A stretch of DNA of 28,790 nt, taken from the IMG/VR virus record IMGVR_UViG_3300032286_000619, positions 1-28,790 of that record; one strand, 5' to 3'. The DNA comes from a virus. Positions 16,239 to 23,403 of this stretch are shown piece after piece. Both the position numbers and the translations under genes were made by a program. The first letter of the stretch is position 1; each line of letters begins with the position of its first letter. The notes below the pieces were generated by a model. That model was not told the origin of the DNA, searched no databases, and saw only the letters and a program-made list of their open reading frames with translations.

Positions 16239-16502
16239 TCATTGCTCCTTTTTAACAAAATTTTTTAACTCAGGATTCCATTCCCCAAACATTCCATCTT
16301 CTGCAAAACGTCTATTTTGAAATGCAGTGTCGCCTACGTGTAGATGAGACAATCCTAGCCTGTCCAGCTCATGAACTGCCATATTAAACATATGGGGAGC
16401 GTAAGTAGACCGTCCGTCTACATAACGAAACGCCATCCACATGACATCTTGAAGAATTTGCTTTAAGGCTTCATTTTCCTCTTTAAGTTTTTTCATTGTC
16501 AT
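16239..16502 (-). CDS. Small hypothetical protein
   Basis: 87 residues from the ATG at 16502, with GGAG six bases upstream; an ATG at 16514 is also in frame. N-terminal coiled-coil-like KKLKEENEALKQILQDVMW, then a His/aromatic-rich part (YAPHMFNMAVHELDRLGLSHLHVGD). Its stop overlaps the AP2 gene. Not recognised. The coiled-coil opening (LKxENEALK) resembles that of the small protein at 19362 (LKVENEALKD), so the two may be related. Confidence 0.55.
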   Translation of the reverse strand: MTMKKLKEENEALKQILQDVMWMAFRYVDGRSTYAPHMFNMAVHELDRLGLSHLHVGDTAFQNRRFAEDGMFGEWNPELKNFVKKEQ

Positions 16503-16618
16503 TAGACGCTCCATTTAAATTTAACGGTAGCAACGGCGACACTAACACAAGAACAACAAACAACACAAGAGCAAAAATAAACAATGCTTGCTCCCATGTT
16601 ATTCTATTCGGCTAATAA

Positions 16619-16647
16619 TGGAAAAACCTTTAATACTATTGTAAAAT
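16619..16647 (+). promoter_or_regulatory. Sigma70-like promoter ahead of the long fibre gene
   Basis: TGGAAA (16619-16624, 4/6), a 17-base spacer, TAAAAT (16642-16647) preceded by TTG. It lies 41 bases before the ATG at 16689. The rest of the 186-base gap (16503-16688) shows no other gene. Confidence 0.45.
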
Positions 16648-16688
16648 AGCTCTATATCTTTGCACCTAAACTCCTCTAAGGGGCTAAA

Positions 16689-19313
16689 ATGGCTGAAATA
16701 CTTCATAAAGACCTCCTTGGTGACGATATTCATGAGCTGCGTGTCACCATAGGCTCGTCAGCCCCTACGTCTGTGCCATTATTTGTCGGTCAAGGGTATT
16801 ACGATATTGTTAACAAAAGGTTTTACGTCGCCCAAGGAACGTCTCTGTTAACTGACTGGGCAACAACGCCTATTCCTCCGTTCCTTATTTTTGCCAATAC
16901 TCGAACAATTACGTGGACTTCTAACCAAGTAGGCGACGAAGTCACTTACCAAGCCAATGTTGATGAAGCCGAGCTTATCCTTACTTCGGCCAATATTACG
17001 GATTTTGGTACTGCCGTTTTGACGCTTCCCGAAGTAATCTCTTTGTTGGCAGACCAGCACACTCGTCTTATTATGAGAACAGGAGCGGAACCTGGAGGCT
17101 GGGCACCTGTTGTTCAGGGCGGTCTGGAGCTAGACCCTGCTGCTCAAAAGATTCGTCTTTCTCAAGACTTGTCAGAATTTGGTAACCCTCAGTTTGACGA
17201 AGTTACCCTCATTACTCGCGCTAGAACTCCTCTATTGACATTGACTGCAGGCGGAACAGCAACTGCTGCATCTGCCTTTTTAGATTCAGCTAAGGGTGTA
17301 GTCGTTCGCGGCGACGCAGGCTCCGTTGCTAGTTTTACTCTGCAGAACGAGTCGGGAGTTGACGTTATTGTCAATCCAGTAAGCTCTGATGACCTTATTA
17401 TTCCTTCGTTAGCCGCAGGAGCAGGTGCTCCTGGTGTCGTTCATGCAGACGCTGTTGGTCTATTGACAACATCAAAACTTGTTGATGCAGATGTGGATGC
17501 TGCCGCTGCTATTGCGGGCACTAAAGTTGTTCCAGATTTTGGTAACCAAAACATTACAACAACTGGCAGTGTATTGGTTGATGATATTGAGTCTAATAAT
17601 GACACCTTGGCTATATTAACCGGAAGCGCAAACAAAGTTGTCAGCATTGCCACAGGCTCAGGTTTTAATACAGTTAACATTGGAGGTATCAACTCCACGG
17701 TTAATATCAGTGGAGCTGTTTATACAACTCCCGTTGAGTATGTGACTGAAGATAAGAACATTATTGTTAACTTTAATTCTTCGGGTCAAGATTCACAAGA
17801 CTCAGGTATTTACGTACAAGAGCAATATGCAGGGGCATTGATTGGCTTACTAGATGCTACTTGGCAGTCGGGTAACACAGTTAGATATTCTGTAGACCCT
17901 TTAGGTAGCGGCGTTGATGGTTTGACTGCTGGCGAGTTTGCTAGAGTAGCTAACTTTGTAAATAGTCAAAATAACGGAACATTCAAAGTATTAACTGTGG
18001 ACCCAGCGTACATTGACGTTGTCAACCCCCAAAGAACTAACGCCACTTTTGATGAAACGGGCGTCGTGACTGCTACGGGCGCTCGTTTGTTGGTGAATGG
18101 CTATATCCACGTAGGCGGCAGTCGTGATAGTTGGGAGATTAAAACTCCTGCACATGCTGGTATTATTGAACTTAAGCCACAGCTTCTTAATAAGGTTCTA
18201 CTTATTACAAGTGAGTCAGTCAACGACGTGACGGTTAAGTTTAATGCAGACTTGACTATTGACCAAGACCTCCAAAAAACAGCTTCCGTTGAATTTAATG
18301 CCATAAAGATTTCATCCTTAAGTACAGGTATTGCTCACTTAGACTCAGACGGAGACATAAACTCCTCTTTGATTGTTGACGCTGATGTTGACGGCGCTGC
18401 TGCTATTGCTGGTAGTAAAATAGACCCAGACTTTGGAAGTCAAGACATTACGACAACTGGCCATTTAGACGCAGCCTCCCTCAAAGTAACTGGCGCTGAA
18501 GCGGGCGGCGGAAGCAATTTCTATAAAGACGCCGTTAATGGTTTAATCATTCGCGGTATTGCTGGCACTGGCTCTGAAGTTAGAATTTTAAGTGAGCTGG
18601 GAACCAACTTAGTTACTATTGAAGACAACGGACAAACCACGCTACACCACTTAGCCACGAGCGGAGTTGTAAAGTCAACTGTAGGCGTATTGTCATCTGG
18701 ACTATTGGTAGATGCCGATGTAGACGCTGCTGCTGCTATTGCCGGTAGTAAAATAGACCCAGACTTTGGAAGTCAAGATATTGAAACTTCGGGAAGTTTA
18801 ACTCTATCTGCCTTTGCAACCGTTGGCCTTGTTCATAACGATGCTACAGGACTGTTCTCAACTTCATTGCTGGTAGATGCAGACGTAGACGCTGCTGCTG
18901 CTATTGCAGGCAGCAAAATTGACCCAGACTTTGGTAGCCAAGATGTTGATACTACAGGAACTGTAACTGCAGGTACTTTGAGTGTTACTAATCAGGCTAT
19001 TTTAAATGGCGGCCAAAAAGTTAAACTCAGTGCATTAATTATTGCAAACTACGTTGCAACAGCGGCTGACTTCATTATTCAAGTGGACACAAGTGCAGGC
19101 ACATTCAGCGTGACGCTACCTTCTGCGGTTACAGTAGAGGCTGGCGTCATGATGGTTATTAAGGATGCTCGCAGTAACGCTGAAGTAAATAATATTACAG
19201 TCTTACCTAACGGAGCAGACACTATTGACGGAGAGGCGAGCTACACGATTCAAGACGTTAACGCTTCGGTCAAGTTTGTTAGTGACGGTATTTCTCGCTG
19301 GCTGCTAATTTAA
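16689..19313 (+). CDS. Long phage fibre/virion protein with four internal repeats
   Basis: 874 residues; AGGGG before the ATG. N-terminus MAEILHKDLLGDDIHE with a beta-rich region typical of a fibre attachment domain. Four repeats carry the motif VDADVDAAAAIAGSKIDPDF (start residues about 265, 563, 674, 729), each preceded by an H-x-D-x-x-G-x-x-S/T-S-x-L lead. A unit shared with the protein at 3832 (NNGTFKVLTVDPAYIDV) lies at about 425. The last about 95 residues (from ANYVATAADFIIQVD to DGISRWLLI) match the C-terminal beta module of the gene at 27873 and of other fibres here. No enzymatic motif. Role inferred: trimeric tail or head fibre. Confidence 0.8.
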   Translation: MAEILHKDLLGDDIHELRVTIGSSAPTSVPLFVGQGYYDIVNKRFYVAQGTSLLTDWATTPIPPFLIFANTRTITWTSNQVGDEVTYQANVDEAELILTSANITDFGTAVLTLPEVISLLADQHTRLIMRTGAEPGGWAPVVQGGLELDPAAQKIRLSQDLSEFGNPQFDEVTLITRARTPLLTLTAGGTATAASAFLDSAKGVVVRGDAGSVASFTLQNESGVDVIVNPVSSDDLIIPSLAAGAGAPGVVHADAVGLLTTSKLVDADVDAAAAIAGTKVVPDFGNQNITTTGSVLVDDIESNNDTLAILTGSANKVVSIATGSGFNTVNIGGINSTVNISGAVYTTPVEYVTEDKNIIVNFNSSGQDSQDSGIYVQEQYAGALIGLLDATWQSGNTVRYSVDPLGSGVDGLTAGEFARVANFVNSQNNGTFKVLTVDPAYIDVVNPQRTNATFDETGVVTATGARLLVNGYIHVGGSRDSWEIKTPAHAGIIELKPQLLNKVLLITSESVNDVTVKFNADLTIDQDLQKTASVEFNAIKISSLSTGIAHLDSDGDINSSLIVDADVDGAAAIAGSKIDPDFGSQDITTTGHLDAASLKVTGAEAGGGSNFYKDAVNGLIIRGIAGTGSEVRILSELGTNLVTIEDNGQTTLHHLATSGVVKSTVGVLSSGLLVDADVDAAAAIAGSKIDPDFGSQDIETSGSLTLSAFATVGLVHNDATGLFSTSLLVDADVDAAAAIAGSKIDPDFGSQDVDTTGTVTAGTLSVTNQAILNGGQKVKLSALIIANYVATAADFIIQVDTSAGTFSVTLPSAVTVEAGVMMVIKDARSNAEVNNITVLPNGADTIDGEASYTIQDVNASVKFVSDGISRWLLI
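17481..17567 (+). repeat. Fibre repeat unit 1
   Basis: In-frame unit encoding VDADVDAAAAIAGTKVVPDF; the most diverged of the four. Confidence 0.85.
18375..18461 (+). repeat. Fibre repeat unit 2
   Basis: Encodes VDADVDGAAAIAGSKIDPDF. Very close to unit 3 at DNA level over the GSKIDPDFGSQD part, including the same codons for SKIDPD. Confidence 0.9.
18708..18794 (+). repeat. Fibre repeat unit 3
   Basis: Encodes VDADVDAAAAIAGSKIDPDF, 55 codons before unit 4. Confidence 0.9.
18873..18958 (+). repeat. Fibre repeat unit 4
   Basis: Encodes the same peptide as unit 3 but with several synonymous changes, so it is an older copy held at protein level. Confidence 0.9.
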
Positions 19314-19327
19314 TCTAAAGTTTTTTC

Positions 19328-19358
19328 CACCTCCTCCGATAAGAATGGTATGGAGGTG
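19328..19358 (+). promoter_or_regulatory. Hairpin that can sequester the ribosome site of the 19362 gene
   Basis: CACCTCC (19328-19334) is the exact reverse complement of GGAGGTG (19352-19358), which is the ribosome-binding site for the ATG at 19362. The loop is 17 bases. The left arm also resembles the 16S rRNA 3' tail. It could damp translation of the small-gene cassette. Confidence 0.5.
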
Positions 19359-19361
19359 ATT

Positions 19362-19556
19362 ATGAAACTCAATGAACAAGTCAAATCTCTCAAGGTAGAA
19401 AACGAAGCTCTGAAAGACGGGCTTCATCTTCTTCAGGTCTACTTGCAATCTTCTAAATTTGACATGGACACAACGGTGCAGGCAAAAGATGTCTTGCATC
19501 GCTTGAGTGAAATTGTTAGTGTGGCCTTGGAGGCCAAGGAAAATCATGCTGATTAG
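19362..19556 (+). CDS. Small coiled-coil protein
   Basis: 64 residues from the ATG at 19362, preceded by GGAGGTGAT, an excellent ribosome site; the ATG at 19350 lies within that site. Heptad-like opening (KLNEQVKSLKVENEALKDGLHLLQVYL) predicts a coiled coil, then another helix (AKDVLHRLSEIVSVALEAKE). First gene of the cassette leading to the deoxyhypusine-synthase-like gene. Function unknown. Confidence 0.65.
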   Translation: MKLNEQVKSLKVENEALKDGLHLLQVYLQSSKFDMDTTVQAKDVLHRLSEIVSVALEAKENHAD

Positions 19557-19605
19557 TCTTTTGTTAGCTATTTTAGTTGCTTACGTCATAGCAAGAACTA
19601 CTTAA
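19546..19605 (+). CDS. Micro membrane protein (19 aa)
   Basis: MLISLLLAILVAYVIARTT, a single hydrophobic helix with a positive end, preceded by AAGGA and overlapping the previous gene by 11 bases. Real translation is uncertain at this length, but the ribosome site, overlap and neighbouring membrane proteins support it. Confidence 0.4.
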   Translation: MLISLLLAILVAYVIARTT

Positions 19606-19615
19606 GGGGGTTATT

Positions 19616-19804
19616 ATGAAAATGATTGACATGTTGATGGCTTACGAAGACGGTGAGTTAGACTCTGAGCAAACTGTAGAATTGTTTCAAAACCTTATTG
19701 ACAGCGGTTTGATTTTTAATCTACAAGGTCATTACATGAGAGTAGCTAAAGAGTTGGTTGATGCTGGTTTGATTGACTTGACTACTGCTGACATCGAGGA
19801 GTGA
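19616..19804 (+). CDS. Small conserved phage protein (DUF7417-like)
   Basis: 62 residues, with AAGGGGG before the ATG. The pattern M-x-Y-E-D-G-E-L-D/S-E-Q-x-x-E-x-F-Q-x-L-I-D-S-G-L then LQGHYMRVAKELVDAGL matches a short helical protein common in environmental phages (YExGEL..LIDxG...LQGxYxRxAxxLI). Its function is not known. It sits in the same cassette as the membrane proteins. Confidence 0.7.
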   Translation: MKMIDMLMAYEDGELDSEQTVELFQNLIDSGLIFNLQGHYMRVAKELVDAGLIDLTTADIEE

Positions 19805-19808
19805 GATT

Positions 19809-19958
19809 ATGACTATGGAAATGTTTGTTAATAGAATCTTGATGTTGATGTCGATCAAGCTGACAAGTCATTCACGTTATGAGCTTCTTGAAATAGAAGC
19901 AAATTCTAAAACAGCAATTCAAACATATGAGGCTGTTGTTATGGGAAATATTCTATGA
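19809..19958 (+). CDS. Small hypothetical protein (49 aa)
   Basis: Starts 4 bases after the previous stop (MTMEMFVNRILMLMSIKL...) and overlaps the next start (ATGA). N-terminal amphipathic helix rich in Met, then an acidic helical C-terminus (YELLEIEANSKTAIQTYEAV). No family. It contains the only GATC I found in the window (19853-19856). Confidence 0.45.
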   Translation: MTMEMFVNRILMLMSIKLTSHSRYELLEIEANSKTAIQTYEAVVMGNIL

Positions 19959-20116
19959 CTAATAAACATGATGAAGAAGAAAAGCGACCGCCAGAGACAC
20001 TGAATGAAGCTTTGATTGTAATTGCTTATCACACGGGAATGTTTGCATTTAAGGTGGCGGCAATAATTGTTGCCTGGGTTGTAGCTGTAGAGCTTCTTAA
20101 AAGCTGGATTATGTAA
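19955..20116 (+). CDS. Small single-pass membrane protein (53 aa)
   Basis: Charged N-terminus (NKHDEEEKRPPE) then a hydrophobic helix (GMFAFKVAAIIVAWVVAVELL) near the C-terminus. ATGA overlap with the previous gene. Size and layout would fit a pinholin-like or regulatory membrane peptide, but nothing specific shows a lysis role. Confidence 0.5.
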   Translation: MTNKHDEEEKRPPETLNEALIVIAYHTGMFAFKVAAIIVAWVVAVELLKSWIM

Positions 20117-20125
20117 GGTGTTATT

Positions 20126-20470
20126 ATGATTAACATTATTATTATAGCAAGTATTGTTTTGGGCGGCATGTCGCTTTCGGCAGCAGCTAAAAAACCATTG
20201 CCAGTAGACAGTTGCATTGCAAATAGCCTTCTTTGCAATGCTAACGACCCTAATATCGACCCCTGGGAGGTCCGATGTTATTCTGGAGCTGTTTTAAAGA
20301 TTGAACAGGTCGGCAAGCGTTCTTACAAAACAAACTGTATTGACGAAACTGTTCAGTGTAAATCTTTTGTTAGTTTTGAAGACGTTAAGGCGACTTATTT
20401 TCCTATTGAATGTCCCGTAATAAAGAAAGTTTTACGCCTCCATAACTCTATTCCATTGCCAAGAGAGTAA
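20126..20470 (+). CDS. Exported Cys-rich protein
   Basis: 114 residues, with AAGGTG before the ATG. Residues 1-21 form a signal peptide (hydrophobic INIIIIASIVLGGM, then SLSAAA cleavage-like end). The mature part has six Cys (30, 37, 51, 71, 78, 96), an even number consistent with three disulfides in the periplasm, and a basic Pro-ended C-terminus. No recognised family. An exported disulfide-bonded phage protein suggests action in the host envelope, for example superinfection exclusion or lysis control; this is inference. Confidence 0.6.
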   Translation: MINIIIIASIVLGGMSLSAAAKKPLPVDSCIANSLLCNANDPNIDPWEVRCYSGAVLKIEQVGKRSYKTNCIDETVQCKSFVSFEDVKATYFPIECPVIKKVLRLHNSIPLPRE

Positions 20471-20473
20471 TTT

Positions 20474-20659
20474 ATGAAACAAAACCTTATGTTACTTTTT
20501 TGTGTTGCCATTCTGTTGGTGACACTTTCTTACGTTACTAGAACTTTGCTTGACTTTCAGAAGATAACCACTCAAGTTCATTGCGAGCAGAGCACCGACT
20601 TTGTTAAATGTTCTCAAGAGTTTAAAGAAAAAACATCTAAACTAATGAAGGAACTCTGA
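20474..20659 (+). CDS. Small signal-anchored protein
   Basis: 61 residues: short positive N-terminus, one membrane helix (LMLLFCVAILLVTLSYV), then a soluble tail with two Cys (HCEQSTDFVKCSQEF) and basic helix, probably periplasmic. Lies 3 bases after the exported Cys-rich gene and overlaps the start of the deoxyhypusine-synthase-like gene. The layout resembles Rz1/spanin-like subunits only superficially; no evidence for that identity. Confidence 0.55.
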   Translation: MKQNLMLLFCVAILLVTLSYVTRTLLDFQKITTQVHCEQSTDFVKCSQEFKEKTSKLMKEL

Positions 20660-21618
20660 TGCAACTATCTGAATTTCTTGAAAAACACTTTAAGCATTTT
20701 AATGCAAGAGAAACACTGGCTGCTGCTAAAGCATATAAAGCACACGTTGAGTCTGGCAATTTAATGATGGTTACCTTGGCAGGAGCTATGTCTACTGCAG
20801 AATTAGGCATTATCTTGGCTGAAATGATTCGTCAAGACAAAGTCCATGCCATCACTTGCACAGGAGCCAACCTCGAAGAGAGTCTCTATAACTTAGTTGC
20901 TTACGACCACTACAAAGTTATTCCCAACTATAGAGACTTGACTCCTAAAGAAGAAGAAGAGCTTTTAAACCAACACCTCAATAGAGTTACAGATACTTGT
21001 ATCCCAGAAGACGAAGCCATTAGGCTTATTGAGGTTCACTTGTTTGAAGAATGGAAGAAGCTTAATGACGCAGGCAGTTCAGCTTTTCCCCACCAGATTA
21101 CATACAACGTAATCCGCAGCGGTAAACTCAAACCACAGTCAGACCCTAAAGACTCGTGGCTTGTAGCTGCCTGTGAAAAAAACTTGCCCATTTATGTTCC
21201 TGGATGGGAAGACTCTACCTGTGGCAATATCTTCGCGTCTTACTGCATGACGGGCGAACTGTCTCCTAAGTGCGTTAAGGGTGGGATTGAGTATATGATG
21301 GATTTAGCTAGTTGGTATCAAAAAGTTACCAAAGACAAGACCGTAGGTTTCTTTCAGGTAGGCGGTGGTATTGCTGGAGACTTTCCTATTTGCGTAGTAC
21401 CAATGCTTCATCAAGATATGGGCATGAGCGGAGTTCCATTGTGGGGCTACTTCTGCCAGATAGGTGACTCGACGACTTCTTATGGAAGTTACTCAGGAGC
21501 TGTTCCTAACGAGAAGATTACTTGGGGTAAGTTGTCAAGAGAAACGCCCAAGTTCATGATTGAGTCGGACGCTACTATTGTTGCACCTTTAATTTGGGGA
21601 TACACTCTTGGATATTAA
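20659..21618 (+). CDS. Deoxyhypusine synthase family protein (possible homospermidine synthase-like)
   Basis: 319 residues, typical family length. Deoxyhypusine synthases use NAD+ to cleave spermidine and move its aminobutyl group, via a lysine imine, to eIF5A; bacterial relatives have been linked to homospermidine formation. Motifs in order: LAGAMSTAELG at 40-50, CTGANLEES at 67-75 (as TTAGGVEED in eukaryotes), SWLVAACEKNLPIYVPGWED at 166-185 (as the P-x-x-T-D-G region), VGGGIAGDFP at 234-243 (the NAD-binding GGG), IGDSTTSYGSYSGA at 268-281 (as DGSDSGA), ITWGKL at 287-292 with K291 as the expected catalytic lysine, and ESDATIVAPL at 302-311. All key regions are intact, so it is probably active. 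No eIF5A or other polyamine gene is seen nearby. It ends a cassette of small envelope genes. Substrate uncertain. Confidence 0.88.
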   Translation: MQLSEFLEKHFKHFNARETLAAAKAYKAHVESGNLMMVTLAGAMSTAELGIILAEMIRQDKVHAITCTGANLEESLYNLVAYDHYKVIPNYRDLTPKEEEELLNQHLNRVTDTCIPEDEAIRLIEVHLFEEWKKLNDAGSSAFPHQITYNVIRSGKLKPQSDPKDSWLVAACEKNLPIYVPGWEDSTCGNIFASYCMTGELSPKCVKGGIEYMMDLASWYQKVTKDKTVGFFQVGGGIAGDFPICVVPMLHQDMGMSGVPLWGYFCQIGDSTTSYGSYSGAVPNEKITWGKLSRETPKFMIESDATIVAPLIWGYTLGY

Positions 21619-21784
21619 AACTCTGCGAGAACAATTAGTTATAACAAAAGAAGGCGACGACTATGTCGCCACCCATCCATCTCATCCTACACTTTCTGTC
21701 TGTGCATCTACATTAGAAGAAGTTGAACACGAAATCTTACTTTATGTTGCCTACTTGTGTCTATTAAATAATGTAAAGAGCTAA
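21608..21784 (+). CDS. Small hypothetical protein with TTG start
   Basis: 58 residues if begun at the TTG overlapping the end of the deoxyhypusine-synthase-like gene (LDIKTLREQLVITKEGDDYV...). GGGG lies 7 bases upstream. Middle is His/Pro-containing (ATHPSHPTLSVCAS), the rest helical (EEVEHEILLYVAYLCLL). Its stop codon lies in the loop of a 14-bp hairpin. No ATG exists in this frame, so it is less certain than its neighbours. Confidence 0.45.
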   Translation: MDIKTLREQLVITKEGDDYVATHPSHPTLSVCASTLEEVEHEILLYVAYLCLLNNVKS

Positions 21785-21799
21785 TCTCTTTACATTATT
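21767..21799. terminator. Bidirectional terminator between convergent genes
   Basis: A perfect 14-bp inverted repeat (AATAATGTAAAGAG / CTCTTTACATTATT) with loop CTAAT. The + strand stop (21782-21784) is in the loop and the - strand stop (21790-21792) is in the right arm, so one element ends both operons. It lacks a long T-run on either strand. Confidence 0.7.
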
Positions 21800-22212
21800 G
21801 CACTTCCTGTATAAACTTCGTACTCTTCTCCTAACATCTGACAATTATTCTTGCTTTTACTAAGAGCACTTCTTGTTTCTTTTGCTACAGGGCTGTCATC
21901 TTTTGTTTGAATAAAAGTCTTAATATACAAAGACACTTTTCCGCCTCCTGCAGGACTTATACCAGCAGCAATTGTAGTCAAAGCTTCTTGCTGAAGGACA
22001 TTGTCTGGCAGATTAAGCTTAAGGCTATTCGTAATGTTTGCAGGGGCAAGCAGCATAGTCTGAGTAAAATTAATATTATTAGTGACTTCTAGAATTTCAA
22101 CTGCACAGCCAGGAAGCTCCTGAGAGCTTAAAGTCTTTCCAATAGTCAAAGCACTAACAACAATAACAGCCAAACCGCCTAGACTAAAAACAACGTCTTT
22201 ATTAATTTTCAT
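21790..22212 (-). CDS. Signal-anchored hypothetical protein
   Basis: 140 residues from the ATG at 22212 (GAGGAG upstream); five more codons are open upstream. N-terminal KINKDVVFSLGGLAVIVVSALTIGK is a membrane anchor; the rest is soluble and probably periplasmic, with a Gly-rich loop (GISPAGGGKVSLYI) and two Cys. A beta/helix mix with no known domain. Last gene of the - strand operon. Confidence 0.6.
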   Translation of the reverse strand: MKINKDVVFSLGGLAVIVVSALTIGKTLSSQELPGCAVEILEVTNNINFTQTMLLAPANITNSLKLNLPDNVLQQEALTTIAAGISPAGGGKVSLYIKTFIQTKDDSPVAKETRSALSKSKNNCQMLGEEYEVYTGSAIM

Positions 22213-22471
22213 CTTCGTTCTCCTCAATGTTTTCTTTATCGTCGCCGTTCCACTCTTTTTTTACATGCTCATCGAGCTTGGGTCTGTGCTTCATTGGGTA
22301 ATAATGGCTTGTTATTGCGTTCAACACCAATGCTACGTGCCCCGCTTTAAATCCCTCTGGCAATTGACTGGCTAATTCTTCAGTTAAATGTTCAAAACAA
22401 AACTTCTTAGAGAACATAGGGGCAACCATCGCGTCGCATTTCTTGCATTTTCGCCACCGTTCACCTTCCAT
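22202..22471 (-). CDS. Small hypothetical protein with Cys motif
   Basis: 89 residues. N-terminus RWRKCKKCDAM then KKFCFEHL offers CxxC...CxxH, a likely zinc site. The C-terminus is highly acidic (GDDKENIEENEDEN). Overlaps the next gene by 11 bases. Not recognised; possibly a small nucleic-acid- or protein-binding zinc protein. Confidence 0.55.
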   Translation of the reverse strand: MEGERWRKCKKCDAMVAPMFSKKFCFEHLTEELASQLPEGFKAGHVALVLNAITSHYYPMKHRPKLDEHVKKEWNGDDKENIEENEDEN

Positions 22472-22483
22472 ACCCCACCATAA

Positions 22484-23032
22484 TTAAAAGAAAATTTCTT
22501 CATACTCTTGATAATCTGCCTCAAAAACTTGCATAGCTTTGCTTTTGTCATAAAAAGAACGCAATACAGGCTGCCGCGTCATACTGTCAATTTCTGTAAA
22601 AATCCATTTAGTGCGAGACTCTTTATGAAACAAGGCACAACCTGCTTTAAACGGAAACGAAGGCTTTAAGCTTTTAGGTTTTTTCTCTTCGTCTTTTGTT
22701 GACCAGCCCCAATTCTGCTGAGACTGGTGTGTATTAGACTGAGAAGCCACCTGAGCAACTCCAGACCTAGAAGAAGTCATTCCTGAACTTAAGTCTATCT
22801 GAATAGTCATACACACGCCAGGGTCGTAATAATCTACTACGTTATTCCAATGGTCATACGTAGCCACCATTAGTCTCTTAAGAACAGAGTCGTGCATATC
22901 TAATGCTGTATAGCTAGGCCACAACATAGTGAACTGATGGTTATTGTTAGAGTCCATCACGCCGTCAGCTTGCAAGACGGCATTTAGAACTGGGTCATAG
23001 AAAATTTCATTTTTATTAAGTGCTTGCGCCAT
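22484..23032 (-). CDS. Hypothetical protein
   Basis: 182 residues from the ATG at 23032 (GGAG upstream at good spacing). Contains a helical N-terminal half (FYDPVLNAVLQADGVM, WPSYTALDMHDSVLKRLMVATYDHW), a Ser/Gln-rich linker at about 88-115, and a beta-like C-terminal half (AGCALFHKESRTKWIFTEI) ending in acidic and aromatic residues. No recognised domain. The 5' end overlaps the previous gene by 17 bases. Confidence 0.6.
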   Translation of the reverse strand: MAQALNKNEIFYDPVLNAVLQADGVMDSNNNHQFTMLWPSYTALDMHDSVLKRLMVATYDHWNNVVDYYDPGVCMTIQIDLSSGMTSSRSGVAQVASQSNTHQSQQNWGWSTKDEEKKPKSLKPSFPFKAGCALFHKESRTKWIFTEIDSMTRQPVLRSFYDKSKAMQVFEADYQEYEEIFF

Positions 23033-23264
23033 CGTCTTCTCCAAGAAAACTAATTTCGTTGTCTAGTGGGTTATAGTCACACTCAACAAAGTTGTCATCT
23101 AGAAATTTCTCAGTAGCTTCCATAAGTTGCGTTGTATAAGCTTCGTTGCCAGAATACTTAACGTGCATAATATGGCCAATCTCGCCCTTGGCTCCTAAAG
23201 ACACCAACAACACATCTAGCTCTTCAGAATAAAAATGCTTATCTAGTTGGTCATACTTACTCAT
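23016..23264 (-). CDS. Small acidic hypothetical protein
   Basis: 82 residues; AAGGAGG directly before the ATG, one of the best ribosome sites here. Acidic throughout (FLDDNFVECDYNPLDNEISFLGEDDGAST). Alternating strands and a helix; no known family. Highly acidic small phage proteins often act as inhibitors of host nucleic-acid-binding proteins, but nothing specific supports that here. Confidence 0.6.
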   Translation of the reverse strand: MSKYDQLDKHFYSEELDVLLVSLGAKGEIGHIMHVKYSGNEAYTTQLMEATEKFLDDNFVECDYNPLDNEISFLGEDDGAST

Positions 23265-23303
23265 GGTGGCCTCCTTTATAGACTACTTATCGACAACTCA
23301 AAA

Positions 23304-23375
23304 TTATTCTTTAGTAAATTCTTTGATAGCAATACAAACAAAAATCAAAAGTCCAATAATTATAATATCTTGCAT
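23304..23375 (-). CDS. Micro membrane protein (23 aa)
   Basis: A short ORF with GAGGAGG six bases before the ATG. One hydrophobic helix (DIIIIGLLIFVCIAI) then a charged end (KEFTKE). The strong ribosome site and lead position in the - strand operon support translation. Confidence 0.45.
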   Translation of the reverse strand: MQDIIIIGLLIFVCIAIKEFTKE

Positions 23376-23403
23376 AAAACCTCCTCACCGTAAACTCACT
23401 TGC

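Noticed and set aside
17189-18304. - strand ORFs opposite the long fibre
   Set aside because: Shadows of a Gly/Ala/Val-rich gene; no ribosome sites and no plausible protein character.
20474-20659. Spanin (Rz/Rz1) identity for the signal-anchored protein
   Set aside because: No lipobox, no embedded partner frame and no endolysin nearby.
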